Source: Streptomyces sp. NBC_01294 (GTDB taxonomy: Bacteria > Actinomycetota > Actinomycetes > Streptomycetales > Streptomycetaceae). Taken from it: DNA of 64,000 nucleotides. Made by a program: the position numbers and the translations under genes. Every line of letters begins with the position of its first letter. Position 1 is the stretch's first letter. The notes beneath the pieces are model-generated. The model did not search any database, was not told the origin of the DNA, and worked only from the letters and a program-made list of their open reading frames with translations. Where the stretch lies: positions 4,431,501-4,495,500 of the forward strand of contig NZ_CP108423.1 of NCBI RefSeq assembly GCF_035917235.1. Reading direction: 5' to 3'. This document shows, one piece after another, positions 23,320 to 31,953 of this stretch.

Positions 23320-24159
23320 GTGACCCGGAGCCCCGCCCCCAGCCGCTTGCCGTCGCCCCTCACCGGCGTGCTGGTGACGGGTTCGCTGCTCGTGCTGGGC
23401 GTGCTCTGCATCGCTCTGCGGATCCCGACGGCCGACGCCCTCGTCGACGGCTTCACGGCCGCCGAGTGGCACCCGCCCGCCGCGTACCCGCCGTTCGCGG
23501 CGATCCTCTTCACTCCGGCCGCCTGGCTGCCGGCCGGCGCGCTGAAGGCCGTCCTCGTCCTCGGCAACGCCTGCCTGCTCGCCCTGCTGATCACGCTGTC
23601 CTGCCGCCTCGCGCGGCTGCCGGCCCGGCGCGGGCCCGTTTTGGCCGCCACCATCGTCGGCCTGTTGCTGGAGCCGCTGTTCCAGGACCCGCTCCCCGGC
23701 CAGATCAACCTGACCCTCGCCTGCCTGGTCCTGTGGGACCTCGGCCGGCCCGGCGCCGCACTCGGCAAGGGCTTCGCACTGGGCATCGCCGCCGGGAGCA
23801 CCCTCACCCCGGCGGCCTTCGTCCCGTACCTGCTGCTGACCGGCCGCATCCGGGCCGGACTGACGGCGCTGGCCGCCTTCGCCGGTACCGCCCTGCTCGG
23901 GATGCTGGTCCTCCCGGAGGCTTCCGCCGAATTCTGGACCCGGCACCTGCCCACCGCCGTCCGGGCCCTGGTGCTGGACTGGCCGGCCCTGTGGATCTGG
24001 TGCGTCCCGGCGCTCGCCGTACTGATCGCCCGAACCCGGGGCCGGGGCCGCCTCCGGGCCCGGGTGCGCGCCTGCGCCCCGGGCCGGGTGCCGGCCCCGC
24101 GCCTGCCCCTCGACGACCCTGCGGTCAGTCGCTCGCCAGCAGCTCGTCGGCGTCCATGA
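23320..24159 (+). CDS. GT87-like (DUF2029) membrane protein, shortened
   Basis: 279 residues from a GTG. Matches glycosyltransferase 87 (mannosyl/arabinosyltransferase-like) in EWHPPAAYPPFAAILFTPAAWLP, LLLEPLFQDPLPGQINLTLACLVLWDLG, KGFALGIAAGSTLTPAAFVPYLLLTGR and FWTRHLPTAVRALVLDW. Full members have about 400 residues, with an extra conserved stretch (NQS-type motif and several helices) after the FW-HL segment. Here it goes straight to a final helix and an Arg-rich tail, suggesting an internal deletion. Its last 35 bp overlap the convergent XPB gene. It may be functional or decaying. Confidence 0.7.
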   Translation: MTRSPAPSRLPSPLTGVLVTGSLLVLGVLCIALRIPTADALVDGFTAAEWHPPAAYPPFAAILFTPAAWLPAGALKAVLVLGNACLLALLITLSCRLARLPARRGPVLAATIVGLLLEPLFQDPLPGQINLTLACLVLWDLGRPGAALGKGFALGIAAGSTLTPAAFVPYLLLTGRIRAGLTALAAFAGTALLGMLVLPEASAEFWTRHLPTAVRALVLDWPALWIWCVPALAVLIARTRGRGRLRARVRACAPGRVPAPRLPLDDPAVSRSPAARRRP

Positions 24160-25768
24160 TCCGGTAGGCGTACCCCTGCTCGGCGAGGAAGCGCTGGCGG
24201 TGCGCCGCGAAGTCCTGGTCGATCGTGTCGCGCGCGACGACCGAGTAGAACCGCGCCTCGTGGCCGTCCGCCTTCGGCCGCAGCACACGGCCCAGGCGCT
24301 GTGCCTCCTCCTGGCGGGAGCCGAAGGTGCCCGACACCTGGATGGCGACCGTGGCCTCGGGCAGGTCGATGGAGAAGTTTGCGACCTTCGACACGACCAG
24401 CACGCTGATCTCGCCCTCGCGGAAGGCGTTGAAGAGCTTCTCGCGCTGCGCGTTGGACGTCTCGCCCTTGATCACGGGGGCGTTCAGGTGCTCGCCGAGC
24501 TCGTCGAGCTGGTCGATGTACTGGCCGATGACGAGGGTCTGCTCACCCCGGTGCTTGGCGACGAGCGCCTCGGTGACCTTGCGCTTCGTCGCCGTCGTCG
24601 CGCAGAAGCGGTACTTCTCCTCCGTCTCGGCGGTCGCGTACGCGAGCCGCTCCGCCTCCGTGAGGTTCACCCGGACCTCGACGCAGTCCGCCGGCGCGAT
24701 GTAGCCCTGCGCCTCGATCTCCTTCCACGGCGCGTCGAACCGCTTCGGCCCGATGAGCGAGAAGACGTCCGACTCGCGCCCGTCCTCCCGCACGAGGGTG
24801 GCCGTCAGGCCCAGGCGCCGGCGGGCCTGCAGGTCGGCGGTGAACTTGAAGACCGGCGCGGGCAGCAGGTGCACCTCGTCGTAGACGATCAGGCCCCAGT
24901 CCCGGGAGTCGAAGAGCTCCAGGTGCGGGTAGACACCCTTCCGCTTCGTCGTCAGGACCTGGTACGTGGCGATCGTGACGGGCCGGATCTCCTTGCGCGT
25001 ACCGCTGTACTCGCCGATCTCCTCCTCCGTCAGCGAGGTCCGCTTGACCAGCTCGTGCTTCCACTGGCGGGCCGAGACGGTGTTCGTGACGAGGATCAGC
25101 GTGGTCGCTTTCGCCATGGCCATCGCCCCGGCGCCCACCAGCGTCTTGCCGGCGCCGCAGGGCAGCACGACCACACCGGAGCCGCCGTGCCAGAAGCCCT
25201 CGACGGCCTGCTGCTGATACGGGCGCAGCGCCCAGCCGTCCTCGGCCAGGTCGATCTGGTGCGCCTCGCCGTCCACGTACCCGGCGAGGTCCTCGGCCGG
25301 CCAGCCCAGCTTGAGCAGCGTCTGCTTGATCTGCCCGCGCTCGGAGGGGTGCACGGCCACGGTGTCGGCGTCCAGCCGCGCACCGACGAGCGGGGTGATC
25401 CGCTTGGACCGCAGGATCTCCTCCAGCACGGGCCGGTCGGTGCTGGTCAGGACCAGGCCGTGCACGGGGTGCTTGGACAGGGTGAGGCGGCCGTAGCGCG
25501 CCATGGTCTCGGCGACGTCGACGAGCAGCGCGTGCGGGACGGGGTAGCGGGAGTACTCGACGAGCGCGTCGACGACCTGCTCGGCGTCATGGCCGGCGGC
25601 CCGGGCGTTCCACAGGCCGAGCGGGGTGATCCGGTAGGTGTGGATGTGCTCGGGGGCCCGCTCCAGCTCCGCGAAGGGAGCGATGGCCCGCCGGGCGGCT
25701 CCGGAGAGCTCGTGGTCGACTTCGAGCAGGAGGGTCTTGTCGCTCTGGACGATGAGTGGACCATTCAC
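24125..25768 (-). CDS. XPB-type DNA repair helicase
   Basis: 547 residues. The N-terminal damage-recognition-like domain (PLIVQSDKTLLLEVDH, then HIHTYRITPLGLWNARAAG) is followed by RecA domain 1 with LRPYQQQAVEGF, Walker A PCGAGKT at about 203-209 and the DEVH box at 297-300. The RED motif is in VREDGRESD. Domain 2 has SVLVVSKVANFSIDLPEA and QRLGRVLRPK. Actinobacterial XPB is a 3'-5' helicase by characterised homologues. It is encoded near a second XPB/Ssl2-like protein at 26661. Start at ATG 25768. Confidence 0.96.
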   Translation of the reverse strand: MNGPLIVQSDKTLLLEVDHELSGAARRAIAPFAELERAPEHIHTYRITPLGLWNARAAGHDAEQVVDALVEYSRYPVPHALLVDVAETMARYGRLTLSKHPVHGLVLTSTDRPVLEEILRSKRITPLVGARLDADTVAVHPSERGQIKQTLLKLGWPAEDLAGYVDGEAHQIDLAEDGWALRPYQQQAVEGFWHGGSGVVVLPCGAGKTLVGAGAMAMAKATTLILVTNTVSARQWKHELVKRTSLTEEEIGEYSGTRKEIRPVTIATYQVLTTKRKGVYPHLELFDSRDWGLIVYDEVHLLPAPVFKFTADLQARRRLGLTATLVREDGRESDVFSLIGPKRFDAPWKEIEAQGYIAPADCVEVRVNLTEAERLAYATAETEEKYRFCATTATKRKVTEALVAKHRGEQTLVIGQYIDQLDELGEHLNAPVIKGETSNAQREKLFNAFREGEISVLVVSKVANFSIDLPEATVAIQVSGTFGSRQEEAQRLGRVLRPKADGHEARFYSVVARDTIDQDFAAHRQRFLAEQGYAYRIMDADELLASD

Positions 25769-25909
25769 GCGCGGCGCCCCGTTTCCTTCAGGTCAAACCT
25801 CCAGTGTGCCGTACGGCGCCAAGGCTGGGAACACGGCGCTCTGCGCGGTCAGCCGGCCGGTCCCGCCGTGGGCTCCGTGGGGGAGGGCCTTCGATGCCGG
25901 GCCGATCGA

Positions 25910-26500
25910 CTACGCGCCCAGGTGGGGCAGCGGGGCCGAGGGGTACGGGGTCTCCGCCGGCAGGAGGGCGCGGGCGGCCGTGTCGTTGCCGGCCCGGAGC
26001 AGGCCGTGGATCTCGCGGGCCAGCGGGGTCACATCGCGGATGGCGACCGTCCACTCGTCGGCGTACGCCCGTGAGGTGGGACCGGACAGGCCGAGCTGGA
26101 GGGAGCGGTGCGGCAGTGGGTTCAGGTGGAGGTCGCGCTCCGGATCCCACTGGACGCGTGCGGAGGTCTCGCGCAGGGACTCCTTCCAGGCGGACCGGTC
26201 GGGGTGCACGCCCGGTTCGTAGTGGGACAGGCAGGCGTCGGCCAGTGCCCGGTCGAAGCCCTCGCGGGTGATCTCGATGGCGAGGACGGTCTCCTGGCCG
26301 GTCTTGGTGGCCCAGCCGCAGCGGTACATCATCCACAGGAACGAGGGCTTGATCCACGTCATGCGGTCGCGCTTCCAGGCGGGTGGGAAGCGGCCTTCGC
26401 GGGCGGCCGGGTCCCCTAGGCCGGGGGCATAGGCCTGGTAGACGGTGAGGGTGGTGGGGGTGTGGGAGGCGCGGATCTGGCGGGGCGGTGGGGTGGGCAT
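25910..26500 (-). CDS. DUF4291 domain-containing protein
   Basis: 196 residues. The family pattern is visible: RQIRASHTPTTLTVYQAY, FPPAWKRDRMTWIKPSFLWMMYRCGWATKTGQETVLAIEITREGFD, and SHYEPGVHPDRSAWKE, then HLNPLPHRSLQLGLSG. DUF4291 proteins are broadly distributed in bacteria and fungi and uncharacterised. It sits between the XPB gene and the larger helicase-associated gene on the same strand, but gaps of about 140-160 bp argue against tight coupling. Confidence 0.93.
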   Translation of the reverse strand: MPTPPPRQIRASHTPTTLTVYQAYAPGLGDPAAREGRFPPAWKRDRMTWIKPSFLWMMYRCGWATKTGQETVLAIEITREGFDRALADACLSHYEPGVHPDRSAWKESLRETSARVQWDPERDLHLNPLPHRSLQLGLSGPTSRAYADEWTVAIRDVTPLAREIHGLLRAGNDTAARALLPAETPYPSAPLPHLGA

Positions 26501-26565
26501 GGATCAAGGGTGCGGGTGGCTGCCGCCTGCTGCCAGCCGTTTTCGCCGCGGGTGCGGCGCCGCTG

Positions 26566-26656
26566 CCGGGGCGCCGCCCCGGACCCCGCGCCTCAAACGC
26601 CGGCGAGGCTGGATGGGTCTGGCGGGGCTGCGAGATCGGGGCGCTGCCCCGGATAT
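26566..26656. repeat. intergenic repeat element, one full and one partial copy
   Basis: A full copy (GGGGCGCCGCCCC variant, then CTCAAACGCCGGCGAGGCT) is followed by a partial one (GGGGCGCTGCCCCGG) just before the 3' end of the minus-strand helicase-associated gene. Confidence 0.75.
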
Positions 26657-26660
26657 GGGG

Positions 26661-29183
26661 TTAGACCTGGTCCTCCGCCAGTTCTGCGACGCCCGTGATG
26701 CGGTGGAGGGCGTAGGTGCGGACCTCGTCCGCCGTGTGGTCGTAGCCGGTGACGAAGCCGCCTTCCACGCGGACCGGGGCGATGACGCGCTGGCTGGCCG
26801 CGCCGTCCGCGTTCACGTAGCCGATCCATACCGCCGAGCCCGTCAGTGCCGCCGCCTGGACCGTGGCCAGGGTCTCCGCCGCGCTCGTGCGCGGGAGTTC
26901 GCCCGGGGTGCCGGTCGACGGGGTGGGCTCCTTGCGGACCGCCGTCGCCGCCAGGTCGCCCGCGCGGATCGCGCGTACGGCCGCCGCCAGCAGCGTCGCG
27001 TCCGGCAGGGGCGGGCCGTCGGGCACCGGTACGGGCGCCGAGCGGGCCGGGGCGCGGTGGGCGTCGGCGCGTGACACCAGGACGTCGCCGGTACGGGACT
27101 CCGCGGCCGGCGCGTACCCCATCGCGCGCAACCCCTCCAGCAGGGCGGTGGGTTCGACCTGCGAGGCCAGGACGGTGGGGGCGAGGCGGCGCAGCCCGAG
27201 GCCCGCCGAGCGCTTGTCGGCCAGGATCTCGCCCAGCATCGCGTCGTCGTCGCAGCGGACGTAGGAGGAGGCCGCGCCGACCCGCAGGTGGCCGTGGCGC
27301 CGGGCCACGTCGTCGATGAGGTAGGTGAGGGGCTGCGGGACCGGGGTGCGGCTGTGCTCCTTGAGGAAGGCGTGCAGGTCGGCGGCGGCATGGCCGGCGT
27401 CGAGGGCGCGTCGCACGGAGCCGGGCGTGAAGCGGTAGACGGTCGCCCCGCCCTTGGACTCCACGTCCGCAAGCACCGCCAGCGTGTCGCCGAGCGGGCG
27501 CAGCAGCGGGCCGGGCGCGACCGCCGTCAGGTCGGCCTGCAGCAGGACGTGGTCCACCGGCTCGGGAAGGAGAGGCGCCAGCAGCGGCGCCGGGTCGTGG
27601 TGGGCGAGCAGGGCCCGGCCCGGCCCGGACAGGGCGCCCCGGCCGGTCACGCCGAGGACCTCCGCCTCGGTCAGCGCCCAGCGCGCGAGGCGGGCGCGCA
27701 GATTGCTCGACGTGCGGACGGGACGCTCCCACGCGAGCCGGTCCAGCAGGGCCTGCGTGTCGGCGGACCCGCCCTCGGGCAGGGCGGCGAGGAGTTCCAG
27801 TACGCGTCGGCGCACCTCGGGGGCGGCGGAGCGGTCGAGTTCGGGGCCGAGCGCGGAGAGCGTGCGGCCCTTGGCGTCCTGTTCGCCGACCAGGCCGGCC
27901 GTGCGGGTGGCGGGCAGCCAGGCCACCGCGAGCACCGACCACCGTTCGGCGGGCGGCAGTTCGCACCAGCCGTCGAAGGCGGGGGTGGGCGCGTACCGCT
28001 CGTCCGCCTCGCCGTCACTGGCCAGCAGGCCCGCCGCGTAGGCGAGTTCGACCCAGAACGCCGCCGACGGCTCGGTGGTGTCCAGGGTGGCCGCGGCCCG
28101 CTTCAGGTCCCGTACGGAGAGCCCGCCCGCCCGCAGCACCGGCGGACCGGCGTGCTCCCAGGACTTCACCAGCTCCTCGACGGTGGACAGCGCGGCCAGC
28201 GCCTGCCCGGCGGCGTTCGCGTCCACAGCCTGTGGACGGTGTTCGCGGTGGGCCGCCACCGACGGAGCCACCGGCGCGGTGTCCCGGTGCGCGAGGCCGC
28301 CGCGCAGGTGGAGCGCCACCTCGCGGGGCAGGACGACGGTCCGCGCCGACGCGGGCAGCAGCAGCCCCCGGTCGCGCAGCCAGCGCACCGGCAGGGCCGG
28401 GTTCGGGGTCACCTCGCCGTACGGCGGCCCCCACACGAGCCGCCCCAGCACCTGGTGGGCCTCCGCAGGGGCCTCGTCCAGCAGCGCGGACATCCGCTCC
28501 GGGTCGGTGAACAGGGCGGTCAGCGCGGTCACCGCGGACACCGGGTCATGGGTGGCGGGCAGCCCGGCCGTCGCCACGATCTCCTGCACCCGGGTCGGCG
28601 ACATCCCGGACGTGGCCTCGGCGACGGTGGGCCCCAGGCCGGTCGGCGAAGGCCGCTGGGCGGACGGCGCGAGCAGCTCGCGGGCGGTGCGGACCAGGCG
28701 CAGCCGGTCCTCGTCGCCCCACACCAGGGCCTGGTCGCGCAGGGTGCCCAGGGCGCCGGGGAGCGCGGCGCGGGCGCCGTTGTCCTCCCCGGTGGTGCCC
28801 TCCTCGCCGGTCAGCAGCGACTCCAGCACCGGGTACGGGCACGGGTCCGGGGCCACGGCCAGGGCCTCGGCGGTCTGCAGCGTGAACCGGTCCAGGCGCT
28901 CCAGCGCCCGCACCACCGAGGCCCGGGTCCCGGCGCGGGTGGCCAGCTGGGTCACGTCGCCGGGCACCGGGCCGAGCAGGTCCGGGCGGGCGCGCAGCAG
29001 AGCGGAGAGCGCCGCGTCGTCGCGGGTGCGCAGCGCCTCGGCGAGGGAGCGCGGGGCGCCGCCTCCGGTACCGCCTCCGGTACCGCCTCCGGTACCGCCT
29101 CCGGTACCGCCTCCGGTACCGCCTCCGGTACCGCCCCCGGTCGCGGTCCCCGTACCTCCCGCAGCAGTGCTTGCCTCAGGCAC
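26661..29183 (-). CDS. helicase-associated protein with XPB/Ssl2-like N-terminal domain
   Basis: 840 residues. I place the start at the GTG at 29183 because AGGAGG lies five bases upstream; an ATG at 29228 lacks this. After a Gly/Thr-rich low-complexity stretch (a 12-bp DNA repeat encoding GTGG units) comes SLAEALRTRDDAALSALLRARPDLL, typical of the actinobacterial helicase C-terminal-associated family. The C-terminal third holds the XPB/Ssl2 N-like domain (LLQADLTAVAPGPLLRPL through RRHGHLRVGAASSYVRCDDD) and a final WYL-like stretch with IGYVNADGAASQRVIAPVRVEGGFVTGYDH. No Walker motifs. Probably works with the XPB helicase nearby. Confidence 0.85.
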   Translation of the reverse strand: MPEASTAAGGTGTATGGGTGGGTGGGTGGGTGGGTGGGTGGGAPRSLAEALRTRDDAALSALLRARPDLLGPVPGDVTQLATRAGTRASVVRALERLDRFTLQTAEALAVAPDPCPYPVLESLLTGEEGTTGEDNGARAALPGALGTLRDQALVWGDEDRLRLVRTARELLAPSAQRPSPTGLGPTVAEATSGMSPTRVQEIVATAGLPATHDPVSAVTALTALFTDPERMSALLDEAPAEAHQVLGRLVWGPPYGEVTPNPALPVRWLRDRGLLLPASARTVVLPREVALHLRGGLAHRDTAPVAPSVAAHREHRPQAVDANAAGQALAALSTVEELVKSWEHAGPPVLRAGGLSVRDLKRAAATLDTTEPSAAFWVELAYAAGLLASDGEADERYAPTPAFDGWCELPPAERWSVLAVAWLPATRTAGLVGEQDAKGRTLSALGPELDRSAAPEVRRRVLELLAALPEGGSADTQALLDRLAWERPVRTSSNLRARLARWALTEAEVLGVTGRGALSGPGRALLAHHDPAPLLAPLLPEPVDHVLLQADLTAVAPGPLLRPLGDTLAVLADVESKGGATVYRFTPGSVRRALDAGHAAADLHAFLKEHSRTPVPQPLTYLIDDVARRHGHLRVGAASSYVRCDDDAMLGEILADKRSAGLGLRRLAPTVLASQVEPTALLEGLRAMGYAPAAESRTGDVLVSRADAHRAPARSAPVPVPDGPPLPDATLLAAAVRAIRAGDLAATAVRKEPTPSTGTPGELPRTSAAETLATVQAAALTGSAVWIGYVNADGAASQRVIAPVRVEGGFVTGYDHTADEVRTYALHRITGVAELAEDQV
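29061..29144. repeat. 12-bp tandem repeat inside a coding region
   Basis: Six perfect copies of GCCTCCGGTACC (29061-29132) and one degenerate copy, in frame and encoding GTGG units at the N-terminus of the helicase-associated protein. Copy number is likely to vary between strains through slippage. Confidence 0.9.
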
Positions 29184-29314
29184 AGTCGCCTCCTGGTCGC
29201 GTCGGCCGGTCAGTCGGCCGGTCCCCATCCGGTCAACGGTATCCGCTGCGCCCGCAGCAGCTCCACGGGCGCACGCGCTACCGTCGGGACAGGCGGTACG
29301 GGAGGAGCCTGGGC

Positions 29315-30352
29315 GTGGGGATCGAAAGCGACCACCTGGTCTACGAATATCTGAGCCGCGTCGGGGACTTGGCGCAGCAGCGGCACCTTTCCTCCGGGGA
29401 CCGGATGCGGCTGGTGTCGGGGCTGCGGGACGAGATCGACCGTCGGCGCGCCAAGTTCGACCCGGACACGCCCGCGGCCGTACGCCGCATCCTGGAGCGG
29501 ATCGGCACGCCGGAGGAGGTCCTGGACACCCTCGGCGCCCGGTCGGGGCAGGCCGCGGCCCCTGCGCCCCGGCCGTCGTCGGGGCCCTCCGGCCCGGGCC
29601 TCTCGGTACCCGTCCAGCGGGCTCCGGGGCGCCTGCGGCGTCCGGGCGCGGCGGCGGCGCGCGGCGCGGCGCAGCCCGAGGCCGAGAACGTGCCGCCGCA
29701 CCTGGCCGGGCTCGACGAGCTCGGGCCGTCCGGCGGGGCCGAGCCCGACTGGTGGCGGGTGAGCCCGGGCACGCACGGCGCGGGTCCGCAGGTCGAGGGC
29801 TTCGCGGGCGGCATCGAGATCCCGGACCTGTTCAAGGAGGGGCTGGAAGAGGAGGGGAAGGACGCGGGGGCCCCGGCGACGACCCCGCAGGGGCCGGCGC
29901 CGAGCGCCGCGCGGGCCGCCGTACGGTTCCTGCGCGAGCGGCGGCGAGCGAAGAAGGAGGCCGCGGCCGCGGGGCCGGGGCCGGTGGCGGATGCCGCGGC
30001 GGCCGTGGCCGCGGGCCGGCCCCGGCCGAACGCCTTCCTGCTGCTGGCCGCGGCCGTGCTCGTCGTGGGCGTGGTCACCGGGTACTGGCTGGTGCTCGTC
30101 GTCGGCTGGCTCCTGCCGTACGCCTCGCGCGTGTTGCGGCCGGCCGAGCGCAAGTGGGCCGTGTTCGGGCCGCCCGGGGTGGTCCTCGCGGGGGCGGTGG
30201 TGTGGCTGTGGGGCCGGATGAACGGCAAGTGGGGGGAGACGCTGGCCGACGAGCAGTTGAGCGGGGCGCTGCACGGGATGTGGCCGTGGCTCCTGCGGGG
30301 GGCTGCGCTGGCCTCGGTGCTGTACCTGGTGTGGCGGGCCCGCCGCCGCTGA
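29315..30352 (+). CDS. HAAS signaling domain membrane protein
   Basis: 345 residues from the GTG at 29315 with GGAGGAG upstream; the earlier part of the open frame is basic filler. The first 65 residues (YLSRVGDLAQQRHLSSGDRMRLVSGLRDEIDRRR, RRILERIGTPEEVLDTLGAR) form a HAAS/DUF1700-like helical domain. A long Pro/Ala/Glu linker follows, then three to four C-terminal helices (AFLLLAAAVLVVGVVTGYWLVLVVGWLLPYASRVL, VVLAGAVVWLW, GAALASVLYLVWRARRR). HAAS domains accompany regulators of membrane proteins. The divergent neighbour is the helicase-associated gene. Role unknown. Confidence 0.8.
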   Translation: MGIESDHLVYEYLSRVGDLAQQRHLSSGDRMRLVSGLRDEIDRRRAKFDPDTPAAVRRILERIGTPEEVLDTLGARSGQAAAPAPRPSSGPSGPGLSVPVQRAPGRLRRPGAAAARGAAQPEAENVPPHLAGLDELGPSGGAEPDWWRVSPGTHGAGPQVEGFAGGIEIPDLFKEGLEEEGKDAGAPATTPQGPAPSAARAAVRFLRERRRAKKEAAAAGPGPVADAAAAVAAGRPRPNAFLLLAAAVLVVGVVTGYWLVLVVGWLLPYASRVLRPAERKWAVFGPPGVVLAGAVVWLWGRMNGKWGETLADEQLSGALHGMWPWLLRGAALASVLYLVWRARRR

Positions 30353-30658
30353 AAGACCCGGGGCTCCGCCCCGGACCCCGCGCCTCAAACACGGGCGGGG
30401 CTGGATTGGTGCGGCGGGCAGAATCAGCCGCCTTGGATCGTGCGCTGCATCTTTCCAGGGGGCGCGGTCAGCTTTCTCGACCAGGTCGAGGAAGACGGGG
30501 GCCTTGGCGACTCCAGGAGGCGGTCGTTGGTCACAGGAGCCGAGGCGCTGGCGGCGTCGCGCGGGCGACAGACAGCAGGGTGTCGCCGTCGGTCACTCGT
30601 TCGGGTGGGCTATCGGTGTTCTGGGGAAAGATGCGTGCTGCGGCTCTAGTTTGGCGTC
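30353..30658. other. intergenic region with one repeat copy and a coding-like relic upstream of tnpB
   Basis: A plus-oriented dispersed element covers 30358-30406, directly after the HAAS gene stop. At about 30430-30525 the minus strand reads like coding sequence with good Streptomyces codon use (APVFLDLVEKADRAPW, KDAAHDPRRL) but has no start or complete frame. It may be a remnant of a gene cut by the TnpB element's arrival. The remainder up to 30658 would hold the left end of the TnpB element, which I cannot delimit. Confidence 0.45.
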
Positions 30659-31852
30659 ATGACGACACTGGCGGAGGGCGGGTACGCCCGGTACACCTTC
30701 CGGCTGCGTGTGTCGTCCACCGCCCGCAAGGCCCTGCTGGGTGAGTGGGACCGGTGCCGGTGGGTGTGGAACCAGTGCGTTGCGGAATCGAGGGCGGCAC
30801 ATCAGGCGAAGGAGAAGTGCGGTCCTGCCGGTCTCGATAAGTTGCTGACGGGTTGGCGCGGTGAGCATGAGTGGCTGCGCGCGGGTGGCAGCGTGCCGCA
30901 GCAGCAGGTCGTCCGGGACTTCGCCAAGGCCCGGGGCAAGGCGCTGAAGGACGTCAAATCGCGGCTGCCGGTGCGGCGGCGGTCGGGGATGCCAGGCTTC
31001 AAGAAGAAGGCTGCGGCCGATCCCACGCTGAACTACAGCCGTCGCGGCTTTCGGCTCAAGGGCGGCCGTCTGCACCTGGCGGGCGGGATAGCACTGTCGG
31101 TGGTCTGGTCGCGGCAACTGCCCTCCGACCCGTCCAGCGTCCGCGTCTACAGGGACACCCTCGGCCACTGGTACGCGTCCTTCGTCGTCCAAGTTGACGC
31201 GCAGCCGCTGCCCGAGACGGGTGCGGTGATCGGTGTCGACTGGGGCGTGAAGGAGACCGCGACCACCACCGGCGACGACCACGACCTTCCGCATCCCGAA
31301 CACGGGAGGAACTCTTCCCGAAAGCTGGCCGGTTACCAGCGCATGATGGCCCGCCGGAAGCCCAAGCGCGGACAAGCCGCCTCGAAGGGCTACCGCAAGG
31401 CGAAACGCCAAGCCGCGAAGGTACACAAGAAGATCGCCCGCCAACGCCAGGACACGGCCCGCAAATGGGCCAAGAAGGTCGTGACGGACTTCGACCGGAT
31501 CGCGGTGGAGGACTTCCGCCCCAAGTTCCTCGCGAAATCGACCATGGCCCGTAAAGCTGCCGACGCCGCGATCTCCGCCACCAAGCACGAGCTGATCAAT
31601 ATGGCGCGCAAGCATGGCCGCGACCTGCGGCTCGTACACCCCGCGCACACCACCATGGACTGCGGACGCTGCGGAGCGAGAACCAAGCACGCACTGCCGT
31701 TGTCGGAGCGTACATATACGTGCACCGCGTGCGGAGCCGTCTCCCCGAGAGACAAGAACTCCGCACGCGTGATGCTCGTCCGGGCTGGTCTCAACCCGGC
31801 TACCGCTGATCGTGGAAGACCCGACGGACCGCTGGTCCGCCGGGCAACGTGA
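30659..31852 (+). CDS. tnpB: TnpB, IS200/IS605-type RNA-guided endonuclease
   Basis: 397 residues, apparently intact. The RuvC catalytic residues are in place: Asp194 in VIGVDWG, Glu284 in AVEDFRP and Asp364 in SPRDKNSA. The zinc ribbon has Cys335, Cys338, Cys355 and Cys358. The N-terminal half carries the OrfB helix-turn-helix/WED-like region (WDRCRWVWNQCVAESRAAH). TnpB proteins are nucleases guided by a right-end omega RNA and are ancestors of Cas12. No TnpA transposase gene is nearby, so this is a TnpB-only (IS1341-like) element. Codon use is slightly less GC-extreme than neighbours, consistent with transfer. Confidence 0.95.
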   Translation: MTTLAEGGYARYTFRLRVSSTARKALLGEWDRCRWVWNQCVAESRAAHQAKEKCGPAGLDKLLTGWRGEHEWLRAGGSVPQQQVVRDFAKARGKALKDVKSRLPVRRRSGMPGFKKKAAADPTLNYSRRGFRLKGGRLHLAGGIALSVVWSRQLPSDPSSVRVYRDTLGHWYASFVVQVDAQPLPETGAVIGVDWGVKETATTTGDDHDLPHPEHGRNSSRKLAGYQRMMARRKPKRGQAASKGYRKAKRQAAKVHKKIARQRQDTARKWAKKVVTDFDRIAVEDFRPKFLAKSTMARKAADAAISATKHELINMARKHGRDLRLVHPAHTTMDCGRCGARTKHALPLSERTYTCTACGAVSPRDKNSARVMLVRAGLNPATADRGRPDGPLVRRAT

Positions 31853-31895
31853 GTTAGGAATCCTCCTCGTCCGCGAAGGGGAGGACGTCAACCCT
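31853..31895 (+). mobile_element. putative right end of the TnpB element / omega RNA 3' part
   Basis: Directly after the tnpB stop, TCCTCC (31861-31866) pairs with GGAGGA (31880-31885) around a short loop, followed by CGTCAAC. Right ends of IS605-family elements have this hairpin and a TCAA-type cleavage site. The guide would be the bases just after about 31891. The left end is not identified. Confidence 0.5.
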
Positions 31896-31953
31896 GTCCT
31901 GAGTGCTGCTGCTGCCGCACGGAAAAGGTTGAACACGAATTTTGGGGATCCGG

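Noticed and set aside
20645..23323. 892-codon open frame on the plus strand
   Set aside because: It is the antisense shadow of the HelD-type gene; Arg/Asp/Gly-rich, with no domain or ribosome site.
27288..30744. long plus-strand open frames over the helicase-associated gene
   Set aside because: Antisense of a well-supported gene; composition and lack of starts exclude them.
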